A stretch of DNA of 5,214 nt, from NCBI GenBank assembly GCA_027484885.1, contig JAIXSD010000513.1, forward strand, positions 1-5,214, in the 5' to 3' direction. Source of the stretch: Rubrivivax sp. Lineage in GTDB: Bacteria; Pseudomonadota; Gammaproteobacteria; Burkholderiales; Burkholderiaceae_C. The position numbers and the translations under genes are program-made. Under the pieces are notes generated by a model that saw only the letters and a program-made list of their open reading frames with translations, had not been told where the DNA came from and made no database searches. This document shows positions 1-5,214 of this stretch, piece by piece; position 1 is the first letter of the stretch; every line of letters begins with the position of its first letter.

Positions 1-1503
1 CACGTATCTGTTTCGTTGATCGCCACCCTGGTGGCGGGCCTGCTGGCCACGGCCAGCGTCGGCGCATCTGCCCAGGGCGGCACGGTGCACACCTTGAAGC
101 CCGGCACCTTCGGCCCGGCTGGCACCGTGCTGGGCGCCACACCGCCGCCGCCGACCACGCCGGTCAAGGGCGTGCATGCGCCCTCGCCGGTGCCGGCCAA
201 ACCGGCCAGTTCGACGGCGGGCAGCAACAACCCGGCCAGCAACAGCGCCGGCCCCGGCCCGCTGGGCGCGGGTGAGGGTGCCATCAAGGGCTATGCCGTT
301 CCCATCGGTGGTGCATTGAAGGCTGACAACGAAGACGTCTGGGGCCGCATCGTGCAGCTGGCCGGCGGCAAGGGCGCGCGTTTTGTCGTCTTTGGCACCG
401 CGGCCGAGGACCCCGAGGCCAGCGCCAAGACGGCGGTAGACATGCTGCAAAAGCGCGGCGCCGTGGCCGAGGCCTTGCCGGTGGCGCCCAAGTTCAGCTG
501 GGTGGACCTGAGCAAGGTGGTGCGCGACCCGTCCTTGATCGCCAAGGTCAAGAACGCCCGCGGCGTGTTTTTTACCGGCGGCTCGCAAGAGCGCATCGTT
601 GACGTGCTGATGCCGGGCGGCAACAGCACGCCCATGCTGGAAGCCATCTGGGACGTCTACCGCCGCGGCGGCGTGGTGGCCGGCACCTCGGCCGGTGCCG
701 CCATCATGAGCACGGTGATGTTCCGTGACGCGCCCAGCGTCATCAACATCATGAAAGGCAAGTGGGCCGAGGGCAAACAGATCGACCGCGGTCTCGGTTT
801 TGTCGGCCCCGACCTGTTCGTCGACCAGCATTTCCTCAAGCGCGGCCGCTTCGGCCGCATGATCCCGCTGATGATGGCCAAGGGCTACAAGCTGGGCCTG
901 GGCGTGGAGGAGAACTCGGCCGCCGTGGTGCATGGCGATGAGGTCGAGGTGATCGGTGCCAAGGGCGCCTTGCTGGTGGACCTGACCGATGTGAAGACCG
1001 ACCCAACCCTGGGGGCCTTCAATGTGACCAGCGCGCGCCTGAGCTTCCTGGACCAGGGCGACCGCTACAACCTCAAGACCCGGCAGACCACGCCCGCGCC
1101 CATCAAGCTGCGCGGCGCCAAGCACGACCACACCGCGCCCGACTTCAAGCCCTATTTCACCGAAGACCGTTTCGATCTCGACATGCTTGGCGACTCCACC
1201 ATCGCCAATGCCATGACCTATCTGATCGACAGCAACCGCAACGAGGTGCGCGGCCTGTCCTTCGACGTGCTGCCCAGGCCCGGTGACCCGGTGGCCGAGC
1301 TCGGTTTCCTGTTCCGCCTGTACAAGGGCAAGGGCAGTTATGGCTGGAGCACCGAGGAATGGGGCGGCGAGGAGTTCACCGTCGTCAACCTCTACCTCGA
1401 CGTGACCCCGGTGCGCATGCCGCAACCGCTGTACAGCGCCTGGCCCGGCCCGGACCGCGCCACCGGCCCGGCGCCCGAGCGGGGCGACGGGCCCAGCAAG
1501 TAA
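1..1503 (+). CDS. Secreted cyanophycinase (peptidase S51), 5' end cut by the window edge
   Basis: Predicted serine exopeptidase that releases beta-Asp-Arg dipeptides from cyanophycin, acting outside the cytoplasm. The frame is open to base 1 with no ATG or ribosome site in view. The earliest in-window start codon is a TTG at 16 inside the signal peptide, so the true start is probably upstream. Numbering from that TTG: hydrophobic signal segment 1-19 ending in Ala-Ser-Ala; Pro/Ala/Ser-rich linker about 20-90; S51 domain about 91-355; C-terminal extension about 355-495. Active-site residues seen are Ser225 in GTSAGA, His272 in DQHF and Glu299 in VEEN. Gln191 in GGSQ and the DQHFLKRGRFGR block (Asp270, Gln271, Arg276, Arg278, Arg281) match, with identical spacing, the substrate-pocket residues I recall for Synechocystis CphB. 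That enzyme is about 271 residues, so the linker and tail here are extra; secreted cyanophycinases of the Pseudomonas CphE type are also longer. It is convergent with the TonB receptor. The family is near certain; the exact substrate is inferred. Confidence 0.93.
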   Translation, partial: HVSVSLIATLVAGLLATASVGASAQGGTVHTLKPGTFGPAGTVLGATPPPPTTPVKGVHAPSPVPAKPASSTAGSNNPASNSAGPGPLGAGEGAIKGYAVPIGGALKADNEDVWGRIVQLAGGKGARFVVFGTAAEDPEASAKTAVDMLQKRGAVAEALPVAPKFSWVDLSKVVRDPSLIAKVKNARGVFFTGGSQERIVDVLMPGGNSTPMLEAIWDVYRRGGVVAGTSAGAAIMSTVMFRDAPSVINIMKGKWAEGKQIDRGLGFVGPDLFVDQHFLKRGRFGRMIPLMMAKGYKLGLGVEENSAAVVHGDEVEVIGAKGALLVDLTDVKTDPTLGAFNVTSARLSFLDQGDRYNLKTRQTTPAPIKLRGAKHDHTAPDFKPYFTEDRFDLDMLGDSTIANAMTYLIDSNRNEVRGLSFDVLPRPGDPVAELGFLFRLYKGKGSYGWSTEEWGGEEFTVVNLYLDVTPVRMPQPLYSAWPGPDRATGPAPERGDGPSK

Positions 1504-1527
1504 AAAATCCAGCTGCGATTGAAGATC

Positions 1528-1564
1528 AAAAAAGGGGCCGGGTGCGTGATGCACCCGGCCCCCT
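1528..1564. terminator. Bidirectional Rho-independent terminator between convergent genes
   Basis: A perfect 12-bp inverted repeat (1534-1545, GGGGCCGGGTGC, with 1551-1562) encloses the 5-nt loop GTGAT. Six A residues (1528-1533) precede the left arm, so a transcript from the minus strand ends the hairpin with six U: a strong intrinsic terminator about 23 nt after the receptor stop codon. In the plus direction the stem lies about 30 nt after the cyanophycinase stop and is followed only by a broken T tract (CTTGCTTT, 1563-1570), so termination there should be weaker. The stem is almost pure GC and is the only strong hairpin in the 82-bp gap. Confidence 0.9.
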
Positions 1565-1585
1565 TGCTTTGAGGCCGCGTCAGCT

Positions 1586-4333
1586 TCAGCGGAAGCTGTA
1601 GTTCAGGCTCAGGTAGAAGTTGCGACCGCGCGGGTCGGTGTAGGTCGGGTCATAAGTGGCCAGGAAGTAGTAGCCCTGGTTGGAGAAGGGTGGCTGCGTG
1701 TCCAGCAGGTTCTGGATGCCGGCGCGCAGCTTGAGCTGCTTGTTGATGCGCCATGAGCCCGACAGGTCCCACAGCGAATAGGCCTGCACGCTGCGGGCCG
1801 GCAGCAGCTGGCTGGTGTTGGGGTTGAAGGCGGTGTTGTGGTCGCGGTAGCCCGAGTAGTAGGTGTTGCCCAGGGTCAGGCCGTAAGGGCCCATGTCCCA
1901 GTCGACGGACAGGCGGTGGCGCCATTTCTGGATCACCTGGTCACTCAGGAACTGGCCCGCGTTGTTCATGAAGGGCTCGCCGGCGCCGGGCTGGCGCTCG
2001 TACTTGAGCACATAGGTGCCGCTCAGCGAGGCGGTGAAGCGGCCCCAGCCCTCGGTAGCTTGGCGCACGGTCATTTCGAGGTCCAGGCCCGAGGTACGAA
2101 GCTCGCCCTGGTTGTCCTTCTTGAGCAGGATGGTGTCGATGAACTCGCCGAACTCGTCTCGCTTGACGAAGTCCTTCTCGTACTTGGGCAGGTTGCCCAG
2201 GATCACCTGTTCCGAGAGATCGCTGATGACATCGGTCTTGCGGATCTGCCAGTAGTCCAGGCTGGCGGTGGCGTCCTTGCTGGCTTCGAAGACCAGGCCG
2301 AAGGACAGTTGCTTGGATTTCTCGGGCTTGAGGTTCGGGTTGCTGCGGCGCTCGACGCGCCATTGGTCGGTGCAGTCGGCGACGGCAAAGCCCTGGGCCA
2401 CGCAGCCGGGGTCGGTCAGGAAGGCCGAGCTGCTGCCAAACGAGGTCGGGCGGGTCAGCTCGGTGATGGTGGGTGCCCGGAAGCCGGTGCCGGCCGAGCC
2501 GCGCAGCACCAGTTGCTTGTTCGGCTGCCAGCGCACGCCGAGCTTGGGGTTCAGGGTGTCACCCACGCCGCTGTATTTGTCGTAGCGCAGGGCGGCTTGC
2601 AGTTCCAGCGTCTTGCTCACGGGGGCGTTCAGTTCGGCGAACACGGCGCCGACCTTGCGGCTGTTGCTGCTGGCCACCGGGGCATCGCCGCGCGAGCTGC
2701 GGTCGCCCTGGATGTTGTTGGTCAGCAGCAGGGCCGAGGGCGTGAACTCGGTCACCTCGCGGCGCAGCTCGGCGCCCACGGCCAGGCCCAGGTCACCGCC
2801 TTCCAGCTGGCCCAGGCTGCCGCTCAGTTTGAAGTCCAGGGTGGTGGTCGTGCCCTTGGAACGGCGCGATTCATCCTGCACGCGGATGCTGTTCAGCAAG
2901 TCCTTGCCGGCTTGAGGCGAAGGGCCGAAGGGGTTGATCTTGCCCGTGCGCACGCCGGCCACGAACTCGTTGTAGAGGAAGTAGCCGTCCTCGATGGCAT
3001 CGGTCGAGCGGTTGACGGCGCGGTTCAGGGCGATGTCATAGTCCCAGCCGCCGAACAAGGCCAGGCTGCCGCTGGCGCCCACCACCAGGCGCTCGGCATC
3101 GCTGGTCACCTCGTTGGTCCGGTTGCCGGCTTCGCTGACGCGCTGGCGGATGTCCACCGTGCCGCCGAAGGGCAGGGGCTTGCTCAGGAAGGGGTTGATG
3201 GCGCTGGTTGGCACCGCGGTGATTTCGATCGGGTTGGGGCTGGCCACATACTGGGTCGTGGTCTTGCTCTTCAGCACCTCGGCAAAGAGCTGGTGCTCGG
3301 GGGCGAGCTGGAACACGCCGCGGCCCAGGAAGGCGAGCTTTTCCGACTCGGGGTAGAGCTCGGTGTCCTGCATGTAGTCGAAGCTGCAGGCCTCGGACAG
3401 GTTGTCGGGCGCGTAGACCGTGGCCGGCGGATTGCAGGCCGGGGCCGAGAGGTTGATGGTGCGCTGAGTCAGCGGCTTGCCATTGAAGCTGAAGCCGGCG
3501 GCATTGAGCGCATCGAGCTGCACCTTGCGCGCAGCGGCCCGGCTGGCCAGGCGGATGTTGCCGGGGAAGGTGCGGCTGCTCATGTAGAAGGGCAGGGTGC
3601 TGGCCAGCGGGCGCTCTTTCAGGAATTCGCGCTCGCTGCTGCGCAAGGCGCCGAGCTTTTGCGCGTCGATCACGCCGAAGACATTGAAGCGGTCCTTGGC
3701 CAGGTCGCCGAAGCCGCCGCCCAGTGAGGCGGCGGTCTTCTCGGCGCCGCCTTCCTGGGTGCGCGAGGCGTAGACGTTGACATCGGCGCCGCGGTAATCC
3801 TTGCGGGTGATGAAGTTGATGACGCCGCCGATGGCGTCGGTGCCGTAGATGGCCGAGGCACCGTCCTTGAGGATTTCCACCCGCTCGATGGCGCCGGCCG
3901 GGATGTTGTTCAGGTCCACGCCCGAGTTGTCGCCGGGCGAGGCGAAGTTCGCCATGCGCCGGCCGTTCAGCAGCACCAGGGTGCTGGAGACGCCGATGCC
4001 GCGCAGGTTCGCGCCGTTGAAGCCGCGCTGGCCGCCGGTGCTGTCGGTGATGGAGGCACCGTCCGTCAGGCCGGCGGCGTTGCCGCTGATGGACTTCATG
4101 ATTTCAGCCGCCGTGGTGGCACCGGTTTTGTCGATGTCGCTGCGCTTGAGGGTCTGCACCGGCAGGGCGGTCTCGCCCTCCAGGCGCTTGATGCTGGTGC
4201 CGGTGACTTCCACTCGCTCCAGCTTGGCTTCCTGGGCTTGGGCGCTGCTCAAGAGCTGGCTGCCGAGCAGCAGCATGACGGCCTGGGCCAGGCGCTGGGT
4301 TTGAAATCGATGGGAGCTGCGGGGTTTGATCAT
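1586..4333 (-). CDS. TonB-dependent outer-membrane receptor
   Basis: A 22-strand-type outer-membrane receptor that imports a ligand using TonB-ExbBD energy. It has 915 residues from the ATG at 4333-4331. I chose this start because an AAGG sits 7 nt upstream and a signal peptide follows directly (Met-Ile-Lys-Pro-Arg, hydrophobic core 17-30, probable cleavage after Ala33). The frame stays open to 5086, but that extension runs antisense through the next gene. A TonB-box-like segment (LERVEVTG, 38-45) precedes the plug (about 52-177), which holds the typical NLRGIG (109-114), LLNGRR (121-126) and IERVEILKDGASAIYGTDAIGGV-type block (149-171). The barrel fills the rest, with GTGFRAP, NPNLKPEKS (665-673) and a C-terminus ending NYSFR. 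Two close cysteine pairs (300/316 and 644/654) suggest disulfide-bonded surface loops. It is divergent from one cyanophycinase and convergent with another, which suggests uptake of cyanophycin fragments. That substrate is inferred; siderophores, other peptides or sugars are not excluded. Confidence 0.94.
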   Translation of the reverse strand: MIKPRSSHRFQTQRLAQAVMLLLGSQLLSSAQAQEAKLERVEVTGTSIKRLEGETALPVQTLKRSDIDKTGATTAAEIMKSISGNAAGLTDGASITDSTGGQRGFNGANLRGIGVSSTLVLLNGRRMANFASPGDNSGVDLNNIPAGAIERVEILKDGASAIYGTDAIGGVINFITRKDYRGADVNVYASRTQEGGAEKTAASLGGGFGDLAKDRFNVFGVIDAQKLGALRSSEREFLKERPLASTLPFYMSSRTFPGNIRLASRAAARKVQLDALNAAGFSFNGKPLTQRTINLSAPACNPPATVYAPDNLSEACSFDYMQDTELYPESEKLAFLGRGVFQLAPEHQLFAEVLKSKTTTQYVASPNPIEITAVPTSAINPFLSKPLPFGGTVDIRQRVSEAGNRTNEVTSDAERLVVGASGSLALFGGWDYDIALNRAVNRSTDAIEDGYFLYNEFVAGVRTGKINPFGPSPQAGKDLLNSIRVQDESRRSKGTTTTLDFKLSGSLGQLEGGDLGLAVGAELRREVTEFTPSALLLTNNIQGDRSSRGDAPVASSNSRKVGAVFAELNAPVSKTLELQAALRYDKYSGVGDTLNPKLGVRWQPNKQLVLRGSAGTGFRAPTITELTRPTSFGSSSAFLTDPGCVAQGFAVADCTDQWRVERRSNPNLKPEKSKQLSFGLVFEASKDATASLDYWQIRKTDVISDLSEQVILGNLPKYEKDFVKRDEFGEFIDTILLKKDNQGELRTSGLDLEMTVRQATEGWGRFTASLSGTYVLKYERQPGAGEPFMNNAGQFLSDQVIQKWRHRLSVDWDMGPYGLTLGNTYYSGYRDHNTAFNPNTSQLLPARSVQAYSLWDLSGSWRINKQLKLRAGIQNLLDTQPPFSNQGYYFLATYDPTYTDPRGRNFYLSLNYSFR

Positions 4334-4337
4334 GGCT

Positions 4338-4361
4338 GGGCCTTGGGGAGGTGGGGAGGGG
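4338..4361 (+). other. Putative G-quadruplex motif next to the receptor start codon
   Basis: Four runs of three or more G (4338-4340, 4345-4348, 4353-4356, 4358-4361), separated by loops of 4, 4 and 1 nt, meet the usual G3+N1-7 pattern. The G-rich strand is the template strand of the receptor gene; its mRNA leader is C-rich here. The motif overlaps the AAGG ribosome site and begins 5 nt from the ATG. Folding is not shown by the sequence, and chance is possible in DNA of this composition. Confidence 0.45.
4341..4344 (-). promoter_or_regulatory. Shine-Dalgarno site of the TonB receptor gene
   Basis: Read on the minus strand, AAGG lies 7 nt before the ATG at 4333. It is a short but well-spaced site and supports this start over the many upstream in-frame codons of the long open frame. 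The surrounding leader is otherwise C-rich and purine-poor, so it stands out. Confidence 0.6.
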
Positions 4362-4391
4362 TGAACAGGTGAATGGGTGAACGGGTGAAGA
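4360..4391. repeat. Four tandem 8-bp direct repeats (GGTGAANN)
   Basis: The hexamer GGTGAA begins at 4360, 4368, 4376 and 4384, exactly 8 bp apart, each followed by two variable bases (CA, TG, CG, GA). On the minus strand this reads as four TTCACC units in the receptor leader, about 27-58 nt upstream of its ATG. The exact spacing and conserved core show a true tandem repeat. It could be a simple-sequence repeat able to change copy number, a protein-binding array, or a neutral relic. Confidence 0.75.
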
Positions 4392-4478
4392 AGAAAGTGA
4401 AGCGCCGGGAGGCAGAGGGTTCGAACGGACTCTAGAAGTGGCCCTCGTGACTTGCCTATGGGGTTTTGGCGCCTCGGT

Positions 4479-4507
4479 CGCTTGCGTGTAAATGCATGTC
4501 GCAAGCG
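4479..4507. repeat. 8-bp inverted repeat CGCTTGCG/CGCAAGCG
   Basis: Perfect arms at 4479-4486 and 4500-4507 have centres 21 bp apart, about two helical turns. They surround an AT-richer 13-bp core containing the palindrome ATGCAT (4492-4497). The placement in the middle of a divergent promoter region and the two-turn spacing fit a dimeric operator. No specific regulator family is recognised. Confidence 0.55.
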
Positions 4508-4543
4508 CGCAAACCTCGATGAACAGGGGCCAAACGCGCTTGC
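4501..4543. repeat. 9-bp inverted repeat GCAAGCGCG/CGCGCTTGC
   Basis: Perfect 9-bp arms at 4501-4509 and 4535-4543 have a 25-nt spacer. Short outer arms TGTCGC (4497-4502) and GCGACA (4550-4555) add to the symmetry with a bulge. The left arm overlaps the neighbouring inverted repeat, so the two structures would be mutually exclusive if formed in a transcript or cruciform. A further related element, CACTTGCG, lies at 4558-4565, again 21 bp centre to centre from CGCTTGCA at 4537-4544. Confidence 0.5.
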
Positions 4544-4639
4544 ATGGATGCGACACGCACTTGCGCTTTGCAGCCCAGACGGGCGCTGAAGCGGGCCAAC
4601 CCGCTGGTTTTGCGGCGCGCGCGCTGACAGACTGGCGCC

Positions 4640-5214
4640 ATGCAAACCCCAAGCCACTCCATCGCATCTGGTGCGCGCGCCGCGGGCCGCCGCAGCGTTC
4701 TGCTGGCCGTGCTCCTGGCCAGCGCGGGCCTCTTCGCCACGCTCAGCCATGCACAAGCGCAGACTTCCGCCGAGACCGCACCGCGCGGCACGGCCATCGT
4801 CATCGGCGGCGCGCTGAAATACGACAACGACGCGGTCTGGAAGCGCATCGTCGACGAGGCCGGCGGCCCTGGCGCGCGCATCGCCGTGTTCGCCACTGCT
4901 GCGGCCAACCCCGAGCGCAGCGCCGGGCAAATCATCGAAGCCTTGCAGCGCCAGGGCGCTCGCGCCGAGCACATCCCCGTGGCGCCGCGCCTGGCCGGCA
5001 GCGATGTGGCCGCCGCCGTGCGCGACCCGGCCCTGCTGGACAAGGTGAATGCGGCGCAAGGCGTGTTCTTCTCGGGCGGCGCGCAAGAACTGATTGTTGA
5101 CAGCCTGCAGCCCGGCGGTCAGCCCACGCCCATGCTTGAGGCCATCTGGTCGGTCTACCGCCGCGGCGGTGTGGTGGCCGGCACCAGCGCTGGCGCGGCC
5201 ATCATGAGCAGCAC
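4640..5214 (+). CDS. Second secreted cyanophycinase (peptidase S51), 3' end beyond the window
   Basis: This is the N-terminal 191 codons of a cyanophycinase paralogue; the frame is open at the window's right edge. ATG 4640 is the first possible start, because an in-frame TGA lies at 4625-4627 with no other start codon between; no clear ribosome site precedes it. Residues 1-40 form an export signal with a twin arginine (Arg17-Arg18), a Leu/Ala-rich core (20-33) and an Ala-Gln-Ala end near 38-40. The catalytic domain starts almost at once (IGGALK at 55-60), so it lacks the long linker of the first copy. Gln149 (GGAQE) and the catalytic Ser183 (GTSAGA) are seen; the His and Glu of the triad would lie past the edge. 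By hand count it is about 65% identical (89 of 136, no gaps) to the upstream cyanophycinase. It is divergent from the TonB receptor, so the two may share control. Expected role: periplasmic or extracellular release of beta-Asp-Arg from cyanophycin. Confidence 0.92.
   Translation, partial: MQTPSHSIASGARAAGRRSVLLAVLLASAGLFATLSHAQAQTSAETAPRGTAIVIGGALKYDNDAVWKRIVDEAGGPGARIAVFATAAANPERSAGQIIEALQRQGARAEHIPVAPRLAGSDVAAAVRDPALLDKVNAAQGVFFSGGAQELIVDSLQPGGQPTPMLEAIWSVYRRGGVVAGTSAGAAIMSS

Larger units (their letters stand above)
4334..4639. promoter_or_regulatory. Divergent intergenic region between receptor and second cyanophycinase
   Basis: These 306 bp separate two start codons facing away from each other, so both promoters should lie here and may share regulation. 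No convincing sigma-70 -35/-10 pair was found in either direction; the most AT-rich stretch is around 4487-4497 (TGTAAATGCAT). The receptor-proximal half holds a G-run cluster and four 8-bp direct repeats. The cyanophycinase-proximal half holds repeated CTTGC/GCAAG elements in both orientations. No supported small gene was found, and there is no good ribosome site before the ATG at 4640. Confidence 0.6.

Noticed and set aside
1838..3727. 629-codon open frame on the + strand opposite the receptor
   Set aside because: Long stop-free antisense frames are expected in GC-rich DNA; the product is a monotonous Ala/Gly/Val/Leu/His sequence without motifs, while the opposite strand encodes a clear receptor.
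4411..4440. tRNA T-loop-like GGTTCGAAC, possible tRNA remnant or attachment site
   Set aside because: The five bases on each side do not form a T-stem on either strand and no cloverleaf arms could be found; TTCGAA is simply a 6-bp palindrome.
4541..4639. Sigma-70 promoter for the second cyanophycinase using TTGCAT at 4541
   Set aside because: No matching -10 element lies 16-18 bp downstream; the following sequence is GC-rich, so no promoter is called.
4334..5086. In-frame upstream extension of the receptor to a 1166-residue protein starting at 5086
   Set aside because: It is antisense through the second cyanophycinase and the intergenic region, has Arg/Ala-rich low-quality sequence, and the ATG at 4333 has a ribosome site and a proper signal peptide.
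4492..5100. 202-codon + strand open frame overlapping the second cyanophycinase
   Set aside because: It is out of frame with the S51 protein, begins in the intergenic repeats and is Arg-rich; the frame starting at 4640 carries the recognisable domain.
628..5214. The two cyanophycinase genes as direct repeats that could recombine and delete the receptor
   Set aside because: Even in the best-matching segment exact identity runs only about 15-17 nt because of synonymous differences, too short for efficient homologous recombination.

Overview
The window is very GC-rich, with G/C-dominated third codon positions in all three genes. Together with the style of the outer-membrane receptor, this suggests a Gram-negative betaproteobacterium, probably Burkholderiales (Roseateles/Rubrivivax/Leptothrix-like). 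That assignment is inferred from composition and protein style, not from a marker gene.

Layout: (i) 1-1503, + strand: an exported cyanophycinase (peptidase family S51) whose extreme 5' end lies outside the window. (ii) 1528-1564: a 12-bp GC hairpin flanked by A6, acting as a shared terminator between two convergent genes. (iii) 1586-4333, - strand: a complete 915-residue TonB-dependent outer-membrane receptor with its own Shine-Dalgarno sequence. (iv) 4334-4639: a 306-bp divergent intergenic region holding a G-run cluster, four 8-bp direct repeats and an array of CTTGC/GCAAG inverted repeats. (v) 4640-5214, + strand: a second exported cyanophycinase that runs off the right edge just after its catalytic serine.

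Taken together, this looks like a nutrient-scavenging locus. Two secreted enzymes of the family that cuts cyanophycin (multi-L-arginyl-poly-L-aspartate, a cyanobacterial and bacterial nitrogen reserve) into beta-Asp-Arg dipeptides flank an energy-dependent outer-membrane importer. The arrangement resembles a polysaccharide-utilisation locus, but built for a polypeptide. The enzyme family is well supported by the visible active-site fingerprint. The receptor's substrate is inferred only from gene neighbourhood. No RNA genes, insertion sequences, CRISPR arrays or phage genes were seen.
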